Assembly: GCF_005222755.1 (NCBI RefSeq)
Contig: NZ_STGD01000001.1
Coordinates: 186,001-250,000 of the forward strand
Reading direction: 5' to 3'
From: Roseomonas sp. HF4
GTDB lineage: Bacteria; Pseudomonadota; Alphaproteobacteria; Acetobacterales; Acetobacteraceae
Length of the DNA stretch: 64,000 bases
Positions 8,848 to 17,670 of the stretch are shown in pieces. Both the position numbers and the translations under genes were made by a program. The number at the start of each line of letters is the position of its first letter. Position 1 is the first letter of the stretch. Under the pieces are notes generated by a model, which was given only the letters and a program-made list of their open reading frames with translations, made no database searches and was not told the origin of the DNA.

Positions 8848-9840
8848 CTACAGCTTCACCTTCAGCAGGTTTGCGATCTCGCCCACGATGCCGCGCCGGA
8901 AGGCGAGCACCACGGTGACGAAGATGGCGCCCTGGATCACCGTGACCCAGGCGCCCATCTCGGCCAGGTAGTTCTGCATGGTGACGATGACGGCGGCGCC
9001 GACCACCGGCCCGAACACCGTGCCGAGGCCGCCCACCAGCGTCATCAGCACCACCTCCCCCGACATCGGCCAGTTCACGTCGGTCAGCGTCGCGATGCCG
9101 AAGACCAGCGACTTGGTGCCGCCGGCCACGCCCGCCAGCGTGGCGGACAGGATGAACGCGACCAGCTTGTAGTCGTCCGTCCGGTAGCCGAGGGAGGTCG
9201 CGCGCGGCTCGTTCTCGCGGATCGCCTTCAGCACCTGGCCGTAGGGCGAATGGATGACCCGGTGGACCATCAGGAAGCCCGCCAGGAAGATCGCGGCGAC
9301 GAACCAGTACATCGACATGTCGTTCGACAGGTCGATGGCACCGAACGCCGCGCCGCGCGGAATGGCCTGGATGCCGTCCTCGCCGCCGGTGAAGGGCGCC
9401 TGCACGCAGAAGAAGTAGACCATCTGGGCCAATGCCAGCGTGATCATGGCGAAGTAGATGCCCTGGCGGCGGATGGCGATCCAGCCGAACACCCAGCCCT
9501 GCAGCCCCGCGACCAGCGCGCCGGCCAGCACCGCGACCTCGGGGCTGAAGCCCCAGACCTTGGCCGCGTGCCCCGCGATGTAGCCGCCCATGCCGAAATA
9601 GGCCGCATGGCCGAAGGACAGCAGCCCGACATAGCCAATCAGCAGGTTGAAGGCGCAGGCGAACAACGCGAAGCACAGCAGCTTCATCAGGAAGATGGGA
9701 TAGAGGTAGAAGGGCGCGATCGCGAGGAAGGCGATCATCAGCACGAGCGCGCCGAGCTGCGGCTTGGTGAAGCCGAAGATGAAGCCTTCCGCCGGCGGCG
9801 CGACGGCGGGCACGCCGCCCGCGGTGGTTTCGGACGCCAT
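8848..9840 (-). CDS. livM: Branched-chain amino acid ABC transporter permease LivM (system 1)
   Basis: A 330-residue inner-membrane permease of the LivM family with about nine to ten hydrophobic segments. Typical family stretches are NLLIGYVGLLSFGHAAYFGM, where the SFGHAA(Y/F)FG element marks LivM proteins, and the cytoplasmic coupling segment VLKAIRENEPRATSLGY that contacts the ATPases. It is the last gene of the minus-strand operon livG-livF-receptors-livH-livM and starts 3 bases after the livH stop. It should pair with LivH as the membrane channel for amino acids, amides or related small molecules; family members transport many substrates besides leucine, so specificity is set by the receptors. 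Confidence 0.92.
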   Translation of the reverse strand: MASETTAGGVPAVAPPAEGFIFGFTKPQLGALVLMIAFLAIAPFYLYPIFLMKLLCFALFACAFNLLIGYVGLLSFGHAAYFGMGGYIAGHAAKVWGFSPEVAVLAGALVAGLQGWVFGWIAIRRQGIYFAMITLALAQMVYFFCVQAPFTGGEDGIQAIPRGAAFGAIDLSNDMSMYWFVAAIFLAGFLMVHRVIHSPYGQVLKAIRENEPRATSLGYRTDDYKLVAFILSATLAGVAGGTKSLVFGIATLTDVNWPMSGEVVLMTLVGGLGTVFGPVVGAAVIVTMQNYLAEMGAWVTVIQGAIFVTVVLAFRRGIVGEIANLLKVKL

Positions 9841-9843
9841 GGC

Positions 9844-10740
9844 TCACGCCCTCCCGAACAGGCCGGCGGGGCGTGCCAGCAGCACGATCGCCATGATGAC
9901 GAAAATCACGACCGCTGAGGCCTCCGGCCAGAAGACCTTGGTCAGGCCCTCGATGACGCCGAGGCTGAAGCCGGTGATCACCGAGCCCAGGATCGACCCC
10001 ATGCCGCCGATGACCACCACCGCGAAGACCACGATGATGAGGTTGGTGCCCATCTGCGGGTTCACCGAATAGATCGGCGCCGCCAGCACGCCGGCCAGCG
10101 CCGCGAGCCCGACCCCCGCGCCGTAGGTCAGCGTGATCATGCGCGGCACGTTCACGCCGAAGGCCTGCACCAGGGGCGCGTTTTCGGTCGCGGCGCGGAG
10201 ATAGGCGCCGAGGCGCGTCTTCTCGATCACCAGCCAGGTCGCGAGGCAGGTAGCCAGCGCGAAGACCACGACCCAGCCGCGATAGACCGGCATGAACATG
10301 AAGCCGAGGTCCCATGCGCCCGAGAGTTCCGCGGGGATCCTGTAGGGCAGGCCCGAGGATCCGAACTCGTTGCGGAAATACCCCTCGATCATCAGGCCTA
10401 TGCCGAAGGTCAGCAGCAGTCCGTAGAGGTGGTCGAGCTTGTACAATCGACTGATCATCAATCGCTCGATGACGACGCCGGTGGCGCCGACGATCAGCGG
10501 TGCCAGCACCAGCGCCCCCCAGTACCCGATTCCCGCCCAGGCGAGCAGCATCCAGGCCACGAAGGCCCCCATCATGAACTGGGAGCCGTGGGTGAAATTG
10601 ATGATGTTGAGCAGCCCGAAGATCACCGCGAGCCCGAGCGAGAGCATCGCGTAGAAGGCGCCGTTGATGAGGCCGAGCAGCAGCTGCCCGAACAGCAGCG
10701 GCGCCGGGATCCCGGTAATGGTCTCGAAGAATTCGAGCAT
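9844..10740 (-). CDS. livH: Branched-chain amino acid ABC transporter permease LivH (system 1)
   Basis: A 298-residue permease of the LivH family. The N-terminal segment LLGLINGAFYAMLSLGLAVI and the following NIINFTHGSQFMMGAF are characteristic of LivH. The C-terminal half contains the conserved VIGGMGSILGSVITGF. It begins 17 bases after the stop of the nearest receptor gene and is followed after 3 bases by livM. With LivM it forms the membrane channel served by the two ATPases at the head of the operon. Splitting of the ATPase genes from the permease genes by four receptor genes is unusual. Confidence 0.92.
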   Translation of the reverse strand: MLEFFETITGIPAPLLFGQLLLGLINGAFYAMLSLGLAVIFGLLNIINFTHGSQFMMGAFVAWMLLAWAGIGYWGALVLAPLIVGATGVVIERLMISRLYKLDHLYGLLLTFGIGLMIEGYFRNEFGSSGLPYRIPAELSGAWDLGFMFMPVYRGWVVVFALATCLATWLVIEKTRLGAYLRAATENAPLVQAFGVNVPRMITLTYGAGVGLAALAGVLAAPIYSVNPQMGTNLIIVVFAVVVIGGMGSILGSVITGFSLGVIEGLTKVFWPEASAVVIFVIMAIVLLARPAGLFGRA

Positions 10741-10757
10741 CGACGATCAGGTCCTTG

Positions 10758-11978
10758 TCAGGAACGCACGAGGGAGCATCCGCCCTCGGTCAACGGGCGG
10801 AAGGCGTCCTCGCCGGGCGTGGTGGCGGCAACCTTGTAGTAGTCCCAGGGGCCGCGGGATTCCGCGGGGGATTTCACCTCGAACAGGAAGACCGGGTGGA
10901 GCTTGCGCCCGTCGGCGCGGATGCTCCCCGGCCCGAAGGCGTCGTCGTCGGTCGGCATGGCCTTCATGCGCGCGACCGCCGCGCGCCCGTCGGCCTTCGC
11001 CGCCGCCGCGCCCATGTCGGCCACCGCCTTCAGGTAGTGCAGCGCGGCGCCGTAGCAGCCCGCCTGCACCATGGCGGGCGGACGGTCCTGGTTCGCGCGG
11101 CGCACCCGGGCGGTCAGCGCGCGGGTGCGGTCGTTGAGGTCCCAGTAGAAGCTCTCGGTCAGCAGCAGCCCCTGCCCGCTCTCGAGCCCGAGGGCATGCA
11201 CGTCGACCAGCCCCATCAGCAGCGCGGCCAGCTTCATGCTGCGATGCAGGCCGAATTCCCGCGCCGCCTTGATGGTGTTGACCGTGTCCGTGCTGGCATT
11301 CGCCATGCCGAGCACCTTGGCGCGCGACGACTGCGCCTGCAGCACGAAGGCCGAGAAGTCGGTGGTCGCCGGGAAGGGATAGCGCGCGGCACCCAGCACG
11401 CGCCCGCCGGCCGCTTCCACGAAGCGCGTCGTGTCGCGCTGGAGCGCGTGGCCGAAGGCGTAGTCCGCGGTGATGAAGTACCAGCTGTCCCCGCCGGTGC
11501 GCACGATGGCCGCCCCGGTGCCCTTGGCCAGCATCCAGGTGTCGTAGGTCCAGTGAACCGTGTTCGGGCTGCACTGCGCCCCGGTCAGGTCCGAGGTCGC
11601 GGCGCCGGAATTGAGGAAGACCTTGTTCTTCTCCCGCGCGATCTGGTTGATCGCGAGCGCGACCGAGGAGGTCGGCACGTCGAGGATCGCATCGACCCCC
11701 TGATCGAACCATTGCCGCGCGAGGTTGGCGCCGACATCGGGCTTGTTCTGGTGGTCGGCCTGCAGCAGCTCGACCGCGAAGCCGCGGTTGCCGAACTCGG
11801 CGATCGCCGCCTGCGTCATGACGACCGAGCCCGGCCCCGTCGCGTCGCGATAGGGCCCCGACATGTCCGACATGACGCCGAGGCGGATGGTGGCCGCCTG
11901 GGCGCGGGCGCGCGAGAGCGGCGCGGGCAGCAGCGCCGCGGCGGTGCCGGCGGCGAGCACGCTACGTCTGTTCAGCAT
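10758..11978 (-). CDS. Liv-type ABC transporter receptor, tandem copy 1
   Basis: A 406-residue periplasmic binding protein of the type-1 fold (Peripla_BP_6). The leader has a twin-arginine-like NRRSVLAAG, a hydrophobic stretch and an ARAQA cleavage region, so export to the periplasm is expected. The mature start IRLGVMSDMSGPYRD is the usual first strand and ligand loop. It shares with its three upstream neighbours blocks such as TSDLTGAQCSPN, HWTYDTWMLA and FITADYAFGHAL, and ends in CSLVRS. This is the copy closest to livH (17-base gap). The gap to copy 2 is 101 bases and contains a strong stem-loop. Ligand unknown. Confidence 0.9.
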   Translation of the reverse strand: MLNRRSVLAAGTAAALLPAPLSRARAQAATIRLGVMSDMSGPYRDATGPGSVVMTQAAIAEFGNRGFAVELLQADHQNKPDVGANLARQWFDQGVDAILDVPTSSVALAINQIAREKNKVFLNSGAATSDLTGAQCSPNTVHWTYDTWMLAKGTGAAIVRTGGDSWYFITADYAFGHALQRDTTRFVEAAGGRVLGAARYPFPATTDFSAFVLQAQSSRAKVLGMANASTDTVNTIKAAREFGLHRSMKLAALLMGLVDVHALGLESGQGLLLTESFYWDLNDRTRALTARVRRANQDRPPAMVQAGCYGAALHYLKAVADMGAAAAKADGRAAVARMKAMPTDDDAFGPGSIRADGRKLHPVFLFEVKSPAESRGPWDYYKVAATTPGEDAFRPLTEGGCSLVRS

Positions 11979-12031
11979 CGTCTCCCCTCCCTGTTCAGTC
12001 ACTCGCAATAGGCCTCGCCCGGCAGGCACGC

Positions 12032-12069
12032 CGCCGCGGCGGGGGATGTGCCCTCCCCCTTCCGCGGCG
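12032..12069 (-). promoter_or_regulatory. Intercistronic stem-loop between receptor copies 2 and 1
   Basis: In the 101-base gap between two receptor genes the sequence can fold into a strong hairpin. CGCCGCGG at 12032-12039 pairs with CCGCGGCG at 12062-12069, and GGGGGA at 12041-12046 pairs with TCCCCC at 12054-12059, leaving a seven-base loop and small internal bulges. No U-tract follows on the minus strand, so it is more likely a processing or stabilising structure than an intrinsic terminator. It could set different mRNA levels for the upstream receptors and for receptor 1 with livHM; that role is inferred. Confidence 0.5.
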
Positions 12070-12079
12070 TCGACAGGGT

Positions 12080-13321
12080 TCAGCTCCGCACGAGCGAGCA
12101 GCCGCCATCTGCCATCGGGCGGAAGGCCTGGTCGGCCGGCACGGTCTGCAGCGGCTTGTAGTAGTCCCAGGCGCCGCGGCTCTCGGACGGCGCCTTCACC
12201 TCGAACAGGTGGGCCGGGTGCAGGTTGCGCCCGTCGGGGCGGATCGTGCTGCGTCCGAAGGCGTCGTCCTCGGCCGGCATCGCCTTCATGCGCGTGACCG
12301 TGGCGGCGCCGTCGGCCTTCGCCGCGGCCACGCCCATCTCCTTCACGGTCTTGAGGTAGTGCAGCGTGGCCGAATAGCAGCCGGCCTGGATCATGGACGG
12401 CCGGTTCTGCGCCGGCATGTTGGGCAGCACGCGGGCGGTGAAGGCGCGGGTGCGGTCGTTGAGATCCCAGTAGAAGGTCTCGGTCAGCACCAGACCCTGA
12501 GCCGTCTGCAGGCCGAGCGCGTGGATGTCGTTCACGAACACGAGCAGCCCCGCGAGCTTCGTGCCGCGCCGCGTGATGCCGAATTCCGCCGCCTGCTTGA
12601 TGCAGTTGATCGTGTCGCCGCCGGCATTGGCGAGCCCGATCACCTTTGCGCGCGACGCCTGCGCCTGCAGCAGGAAGGACGAGAAGTCCGTCGTGCCGGG
12701 GAAGGGCGTGCGCACGGTGCCGAGCACCCGCCCGCCGGCCTGGCGCACGAAGTTCGAGGTGTCGCGTTCGAGCGCGTGGCCGAAGGCGTAGTCGGCCGTG
12801 ATGAAGAACCAGGTGTCGCCGCCGGCGGCCACCATGGCGCCGCCGGTGCCGCGCGCCAGCATCCAGGTGTCGTAGGTCCAGTGCACCATGTTCGGGCTGC
12901 ACTGCGCGCCGGTCAGGTCCGAGGTCGCGGGGCCGGAGGCCAGGAACACCTTGTTCTTCTCGCGCACGATGCCGTTGACAGCGAGCGCGATGGACGAGGT
13001 GGGGACGTCCATGATGACGTCGACGCCGTCGCGGTCGATCCACTGGCGCACGATGTTGGCGCCGACATCGGGGCGGTTCTGGTGGTCGGCCTCGACCACC
13101 TCGACATTGAAGCCGAGCGCGTTCATCTCGCGAATCGCCTGGCGGACGCAGGCGGTCGAGCCCGGCCCGGTGATGTCGCGATAGAGGCCCGACTGATCGT
13201 TCAGGACGCCGATCTTGACGCTGTTCGCTCCCTGGGCGCGGGCGCGCGAGAGGGGCAGCGCGCCCCAGGCGGCGGTGGCGGCGGCGCCGGCGAGGACGCC
13301 GCGGCGGGTGGTATTGGTCAT
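12080..13321 (-). CDS. Liv-type ABC transporter receptor, tandem copy 2
   Basis: A 413-residue type-1 periplasmic binding protein, clearly paralogous to its neighbours. The leader carries TTRRGVLAGAA followed by SRARAQGA. The mature part starts VKIGVLNDQSGLYRDITG. Shared blocks with the other copies include VEADHQNRPDVGANI, CSPNMVHWTYDTWMLA and FAFGHALERDT-like text, with the same CSLVRS end as copies 1 and 4. Differences are scattered over the full length, so these are old duplicates rather than a recent tandem copy. It lies 59 bases downstream of copy 3. Ligand unknown; the family binds amino acids, amides, urea and aromatic acids. Confidence 0.9.
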   Translation of the reverse strand: MTNTTRRGVLAGAAATAAWGALPLSRARAQGANSVKIGVLNDQSGLYRDITGPGSTACVRQAIREMNALGFNVEVVEADHQNRPDVGANIVRQWIDRDGVDVIMDVPTSSIALAVNGIVREKNKVFLASGPATSDLTGAQCSPNMVHWTYDTWMLARGTGGAMVAAGGDTWFFITADYAFGHALERDTSNFVRQAGGRVLGTVRTPFPGTTDFSSFLLQAQASRAKVIGLANAGGDTINCIKQAAEFGITRRGTKLAGLLVFVNDIHALGLQTAQGLVLTETFYWDLNDRTRAFTARVLPNMPAQNRPSMIQAGCYSATLHYLKTVKEMGVAAAKADGAATVTRMKAMPAEDDAFGRSTIRPDGRNLHPAHLFEVKAPSESRGAWDYYKPLQTVPADQAFRPMADGGCSLVRS

Positions 13322-13380
13322 GGCTGTCTTCCTCGTGCTTGCGTGTCGTGCCGGGGCAGCGTGCGCCGGGCCCGCATGGA

Positions 13381-14619
13381 TCAGGTTCGCACCAGCGCGC
13401 AGTTGCCCTCGGCGACGGGGCGGAAGGCCTCCTCGGCCGGGGTGGTCTGCAGCAGCTTGTAGAAATCCCAAGGCCCGCTGCTCTCGGCCGGCGCCTTCAC
13501 CTCGAACAGGTAGGACGGGATGAGGCGCCGCCCGTCGGCGCGGATGGTCGCGCGGCCGAACAGGTCGTCCTCGCTCGGTGCCGCCTTCATGCGGTTCACG
13601 AGATCGAGGCCCGACGCCTTGGCCGCGGGCACGCCCATGGCGGCGACGGTCTTGAGGAAATGGAGCGCCGCCGAATAGCAGCCCGCATGGATCATGTTCG
13701 GATAGTTGTTCGGCGTGCGGCGCACCACGCGCTGGGTCCAGGCGCGCGTCTTGTCGTTCATGTTCCAGTAGAAGGATTCCGTGCAGACGAGGCCCTGCGC
13801 GGTCTGCAGCCCGATGCCCTGCACGTCGTTGACGAACAGCAGCAGCGCCGCGAGGCGGATGCCGCGCCGCGTGATGCCGAATTCCGCCGCCTGCTTGATG
13901 CAGTTGGCCGTGTCGCCACCCGCGTTCGCAAGCCCGATCACCTTGGGCCGCGTCGCCGCCGCCTGCAGCAGGAAGGCGGAGAAGTCCGTTGTGCCGGGGA
14001 AGGGCGTGCGCACCTGCCCGAGCACCCGCCCGCCCGCCGCGCGCACGAAGGCGGCGTTGTCGCGTTCCAGCGCGTGGCCGAAGGCGTAGTCGGCGGTGAT
14101 GAAGAACCAGCTGTCCCCGCCCGCGCGCACCATCGCGCCGCCGGTCGACTTGGCCAGCATGTAGGTGTCGTAGGCCCAGTGGATCGTGTTGGGGCTGCAC
14201 TGCGCGCCCGTCAGGTCCGCCGTCGCGGAGCCGACGTTGATGTAGGCCTTGTTCTTCTCCTTCGCGATCTGGTTGACCGCGAGGCCGACCGAGGATGTCG
14301 GCACGTCGAGGATGAGGTCGACGCCCTGGTCGTACCATTGCCGCGCCAGGTTCGAACCCACGTCGGGGCGGTTCTGGTGGTCGGCCTCGATGACCTCGAC
14401 CGCGAAGCCGTGGCTCGCGCCGAATTCGGCGACCGCTTCCCGCGTCGCCGCGACCGAGGTGGGGCCGGTATTGTCGCGATAGGTGCCGGCCATGTCGGTC
14501 AGCACGCCGATGCGGATCGTGTTGCCCTGCGCGCGGGCGCGCGACAGGGGGGCGATGGCCGAGCCGATGGCAAGGCCGGTGCCGGTGGCCAGGATGCCGC
14601 GGCGGGTTGCGATGGTCAT
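13381..14619 (-). CDS. Liv-type ABC transporter receptor, tandem copy 3
   Basis: A 412-residue type-1 periplasmic binding protein. The leader has ATRRGILATG and ends SRARAQGN. The mature protein opens IRIGVLTDMAGTYRDNTG. It keeps the shared blocks VIEADHQNRPDVGSNLA, TIHWAYDTYMLA and FITADYAFGHALERD, but ends CALVRT instead of CSLVRS and shows PTSVAATREAVAEFG where the other copies vary, consistent with a different ligand pocket. It sits 31 bases downstream of copy 4 and 59 bases upstream of copy 2 in the same transcription unit. Confidence 0.9.
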   Translation of the reverse strand: MTIATRRGILATGTGLAIGSAIAPLSRARAQGNTIRIGVLTDMAGTYRDNTGPTSVAATREAVAEFGASHGFAVEVIEADHQNRPDVGSNLARQWYDQGVDLILDVPTSSVGLAVNQIAKEKNKAYINVGSATADLTGAQCSPNTIHWAYDTYMLAKSTGGAMVRAGGDSWFFITADYAFGHALERDNAAFVRAAGGRVLGQVRTPFPGTTDFSAFLLQAAATRPKVIGLANAGGDTANCIKQAAEFGITRRGIRLAALLLFVNDVQGIGLQTAQGLVCTESFYWNMNDKTRAWTQRVVRRTPNNYPNMIHAGCYSAALHFLKTVAAMGVPAAKASGLDLVNRMKAAPSEDDLFGRATIRADGRRLIPSYLFEVKAPAESSGPWDFYKLLQTTPAEEAFRPVAEGNCALVRT

Positions 14620-14650
14620 GTCTGTCTTTCCTCCCTCTCGCGCGGCGGGC

Positions 14651-15889
14651 TCAGCTGCGCACCAGCGAGCATCCGCCCTCGCTCATCGGGCGGAAGGCGT
14701 CGTCGGGCGCGCTGGTCTGGAGCAGCTTGTAGTAGTCGTGCTGGCCGCGGCTTTCCGCCGGGGTCTTCACCTCGAACAGGTAGGCGGGGTGCAACTTGCG
14801 CCCGTCGGCGCGGATGGTGCCCTCGCCGAAGGCATCGTCCACGGTCGGCATCGCCTTCATGCGCTCGACGATCGCCCGGCCGTCCGCCTTGGCCGCGGCC
14901 GCGCCCATCTCGGCGGCCGCCTTCAGGTAGTGCAGCGTGGCGGAGTAGTCGCCCGCATGGGCCATGGTGACGGGCGTGTCGTTGGTCGCGCCCGTCCGGA
15001 TGCGGCGCGCGATGCTCCGCGTCTTGTCGTTGAGGTCCCAGTAGTAGGAGGCGCTGCAGACCAGACCCTGCGCCGTCTCGAGGCCGAGCGCATGCACGTC
15101 CGAGATGAACATCAGCATCGAGGCGAGCTTGATGCCGCGCCGCGTGATGCCGAATTCGGCCGCCTGCTTGATGCAGTTGGTGGTGTCCGTGCCCGCGTTC
15201 GCCAGGCCGATCACCTTGGCGCGCGACGCCTGCGCCTGCAGCAGGAAGGAGGAGAAGTCGGTGGTGCCCGGGAAGGGCGTGCGGACCGACCCCGCGATGC
15301 GGCCGCCGGCATTGCGCACGAAGTTCGCCGTGTCGCGTTCCAGCGCATGGCCGAAGGCGTAGTCGGCGGTGATGAAGAACCAGCTGTCCCCGCCCGCGCG
15401 CACCATCGCCGAGCCCGTGGACCTGGCTAGCATGTAGGTGTCGTAGACCCAGTGGATGGAGTTCGGGCTGCAGGCACGGCCCGTCAGGTCGGAGGTCGCG
15501 GTCGAGGTCGCGATCATCACCTTGTTCTTCTCGCGCGCCAGGTCCGAGACCGCGAGCGCGACCGAGGAGGCGGCGAGGTTCAGCACCATGTCCACGCCGT
15601 CGCGGTCGAACCACTGGCGGGCGATGTTCACGCCGACATCGGGGCGGTTCTGGTGGTCGGCGACGACGAGTTCCGCGTTGATCCGCGGCGCCATCTCCTG
15701 GATCGCGACGCGCGTCGCGGCGATGCTGTTCGGCCCGTTCAGGTCGCGATAGGGCCCCGACATGTCGGACAGGAGGCCGATCTTCATGGGCGCGCCCTGC
15801 GCCCGGGCGCGGCCCGGCGCGATGAGGCCCGTGGCGACGGGCAGCGCGGCCGCGCCGCCGAGGAGGATGCGCCTGCTGGTCTCGGTCAT
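14651..15889 (-). CDS. Liv-type ABC transporter receptor, tandem copy 4
   Basis: A 412-residue type-1 periplasmic binding protein and the first receptor of the operon, 52 bases after livF. The leader has TSRRILLGGAA and ends GRARAQGA; the mature part begins MKIGLLSDMSGPYRDLNG. It shares the block pattern of the other three copies (VADHQNRPDVGVNIARQW, FITADYAFGHALERDT, ends CSLVRS) but differs in the hinge-adjacent segment, where it has TATSDLTGRACSPN and VLNLAASSVAL. Start chosen at the ATG that begins the signal peptide; an upstream in-frame extension would run into livF. Confidence 0.9.
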   Translation of the reverse strand: MTETSRRILLGGAAALPVATGLIAPGRARAQGAPMKIGLLSDMSGPYRDLNGPNSIAATRVAIQEMAPRINAELVVADHQNRPDVGVNIARQWFDRDGVDMVLNLAASSVALAVSDLAREKNKVMIATSTATSDLTGRACSPNSIHWVYDTYMLARSTGSAMVRAGGDSWFFITADYAFGHALERDTANFVRNAGGRIAGSVRTPFPGTTDFSSFLLQAQASRAKVIGLANAGTDTTNCIKQAAEFGITRRGIKLASMLMFISDVHALGLETAQGLVCSASYYWDLNDKTRSIARRIRTGATNDTPVTMAHAGDYSATLHYLKAAAEMGAAAAKADGRAIVERMKAMPTVDDAFGEGTIRADGRKLHPAYLFEVKTPAESRGQHDYYKLLQTSAPDDAFRPMSEGGCSLVRS

Positions 15890-15941
15890 GTCCTGTTCTC
15901 TCCCTATGATTCTTCTGGTGTTCGCCTGTGGTCCGGCGCCC

Positions 15942-16680
<739 letters not shown>

Positions 16681-16688
<8 letters not shown>

Positions 16689-17460
16689 GGGCGGCCTCCG
16701 GTTCGGCGGCAGGGGCGTCGCTGCCGAGATAGGCGGCGACGACATCGGGGTTGGCCGAGACGGCGGCGTAGTCCCCCTCGGCCAGCACCGACCCGCGCGC
16801 CAGCACGGTGATGACGTCGCAGAGGCCCTGCACGACCTTGAGGTTGTGCTCGACCAGCAGGACGGTGCGCCCGGCCGAGACGCGCTTCACCAGCGCCACG
16901 ATCCGGTCCACGTCCTCATGGGCCATGCCGGCCGTCGGTTCGTCGAGCAGCAGCATGACCGGGTCGAGGGCCAGCGTCGTCGCGATCTCGAGCGCGCGCT
17001 TGCGGCCATAGGGCAGCTCTCCCGCCTGCAGGTCGGCATAGGAGCCGAGCCCGACATCCTCCAGCAGCTCGCGCGCCCGGCCGTCGAAGGCCCGCAGCAG
17101 CGAATCGGAGCGCCAGAAGTCGAACGACCCGCCGCGGGACCGCTGCAGCGCGACCCGCACATTCTCCAGCACGCTCAGGTGCGGGAAGACGGCCGAGATC
17201 TGGAACGACCGCACGAGCCCGAGCCGCGCCACCTCGGCCGGCTTCATGCCGGTAATGTCGCGCCCGTCGTAGCGGATCGTGCCGCGCGTCGGCGGCAGGA
17301 ACTTGGTCAGCAGGTTGAAGCAGGTCGTCTTGCCGGCCCCGTTCGGGCCGATCAGGCCGTGGATCGTGCCGCGGCGGACCGTCAGGTTGACGTCGTTCAC
17401 CGCGACGAAGCCGCGGAACTCCTTCGTCAGGCCCCTGGTTTCCAGGATGGCGTCGGACAC
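16681..17460 (-). CDS. livG: Branched-chain amino acid ABC transporter ATPase LivG (system 1)
   Basis: About 259 residues of the LivG ATPase family: Walker A GPNGAGKTT, signature region LPYGRKRALEIATTLA (a glycine-poor signature usual for LivG), Walker B MLLLDEPTAGMAHED and the LLVEHNLKVV switch. The start is taken as the GTG at 17460 (VSDAILETRGL), which has a GAGGGGAG sequence about nine bases upstream; an in-frame ATG 44 codons further upstream would add a basic, family-unlike tail. It is the first gene of the Liv operon 1. The region upstream (17461-17615) shows no clear promoter. Confidence 0.88.
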
Positions 17461-17615
17461 CCTTGAAGCGCTCCCCTCATGCTGCGGCGACCTGCACGGC
17501 CGCTCATCTGCGTATTCATAGCATCTAGGCGAGGCGCAGGGCGGGACGCAAGGCGGGCGCGGCGGGAAGCGCGCTATTTCCCGGCGTTCCACGGCGCGGC
17601 CGGGCGGCCTGCATC

Positions 17616-17646
17616 AAAAAGGGGCAGCCGGTTGCCCGGCCGCCCC
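17616..17646 (-). terminator. Intrinsic terminator of trigger factor gene
   Basis: Read on the minus strand, GGGGCGGCCGG, loop GCAA, CCGGCTGCCCC forms an 11-bp stem with one G-T pair, followed at once by TTTTT. The hairpin occupies 17621-17646 and the U-tract 17616-17620. It begins about 24 bases after the tig stop codon and is the clearest rho-independent terminator in the window. It should separate tig from the downstream Liv operon. Confidence 0.9.
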
Positions 17647-17670
17647 CTTCGGACGATGCGGTCTCGGGGG

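Noticed and set aside
10758-15889. The four receptor genes as an assembly-duplicated segment
   Set aside because: They differ over their whole length and have different intergenic gaps (31, 59 and 101 bases), so they are genuine diverged paralogues.
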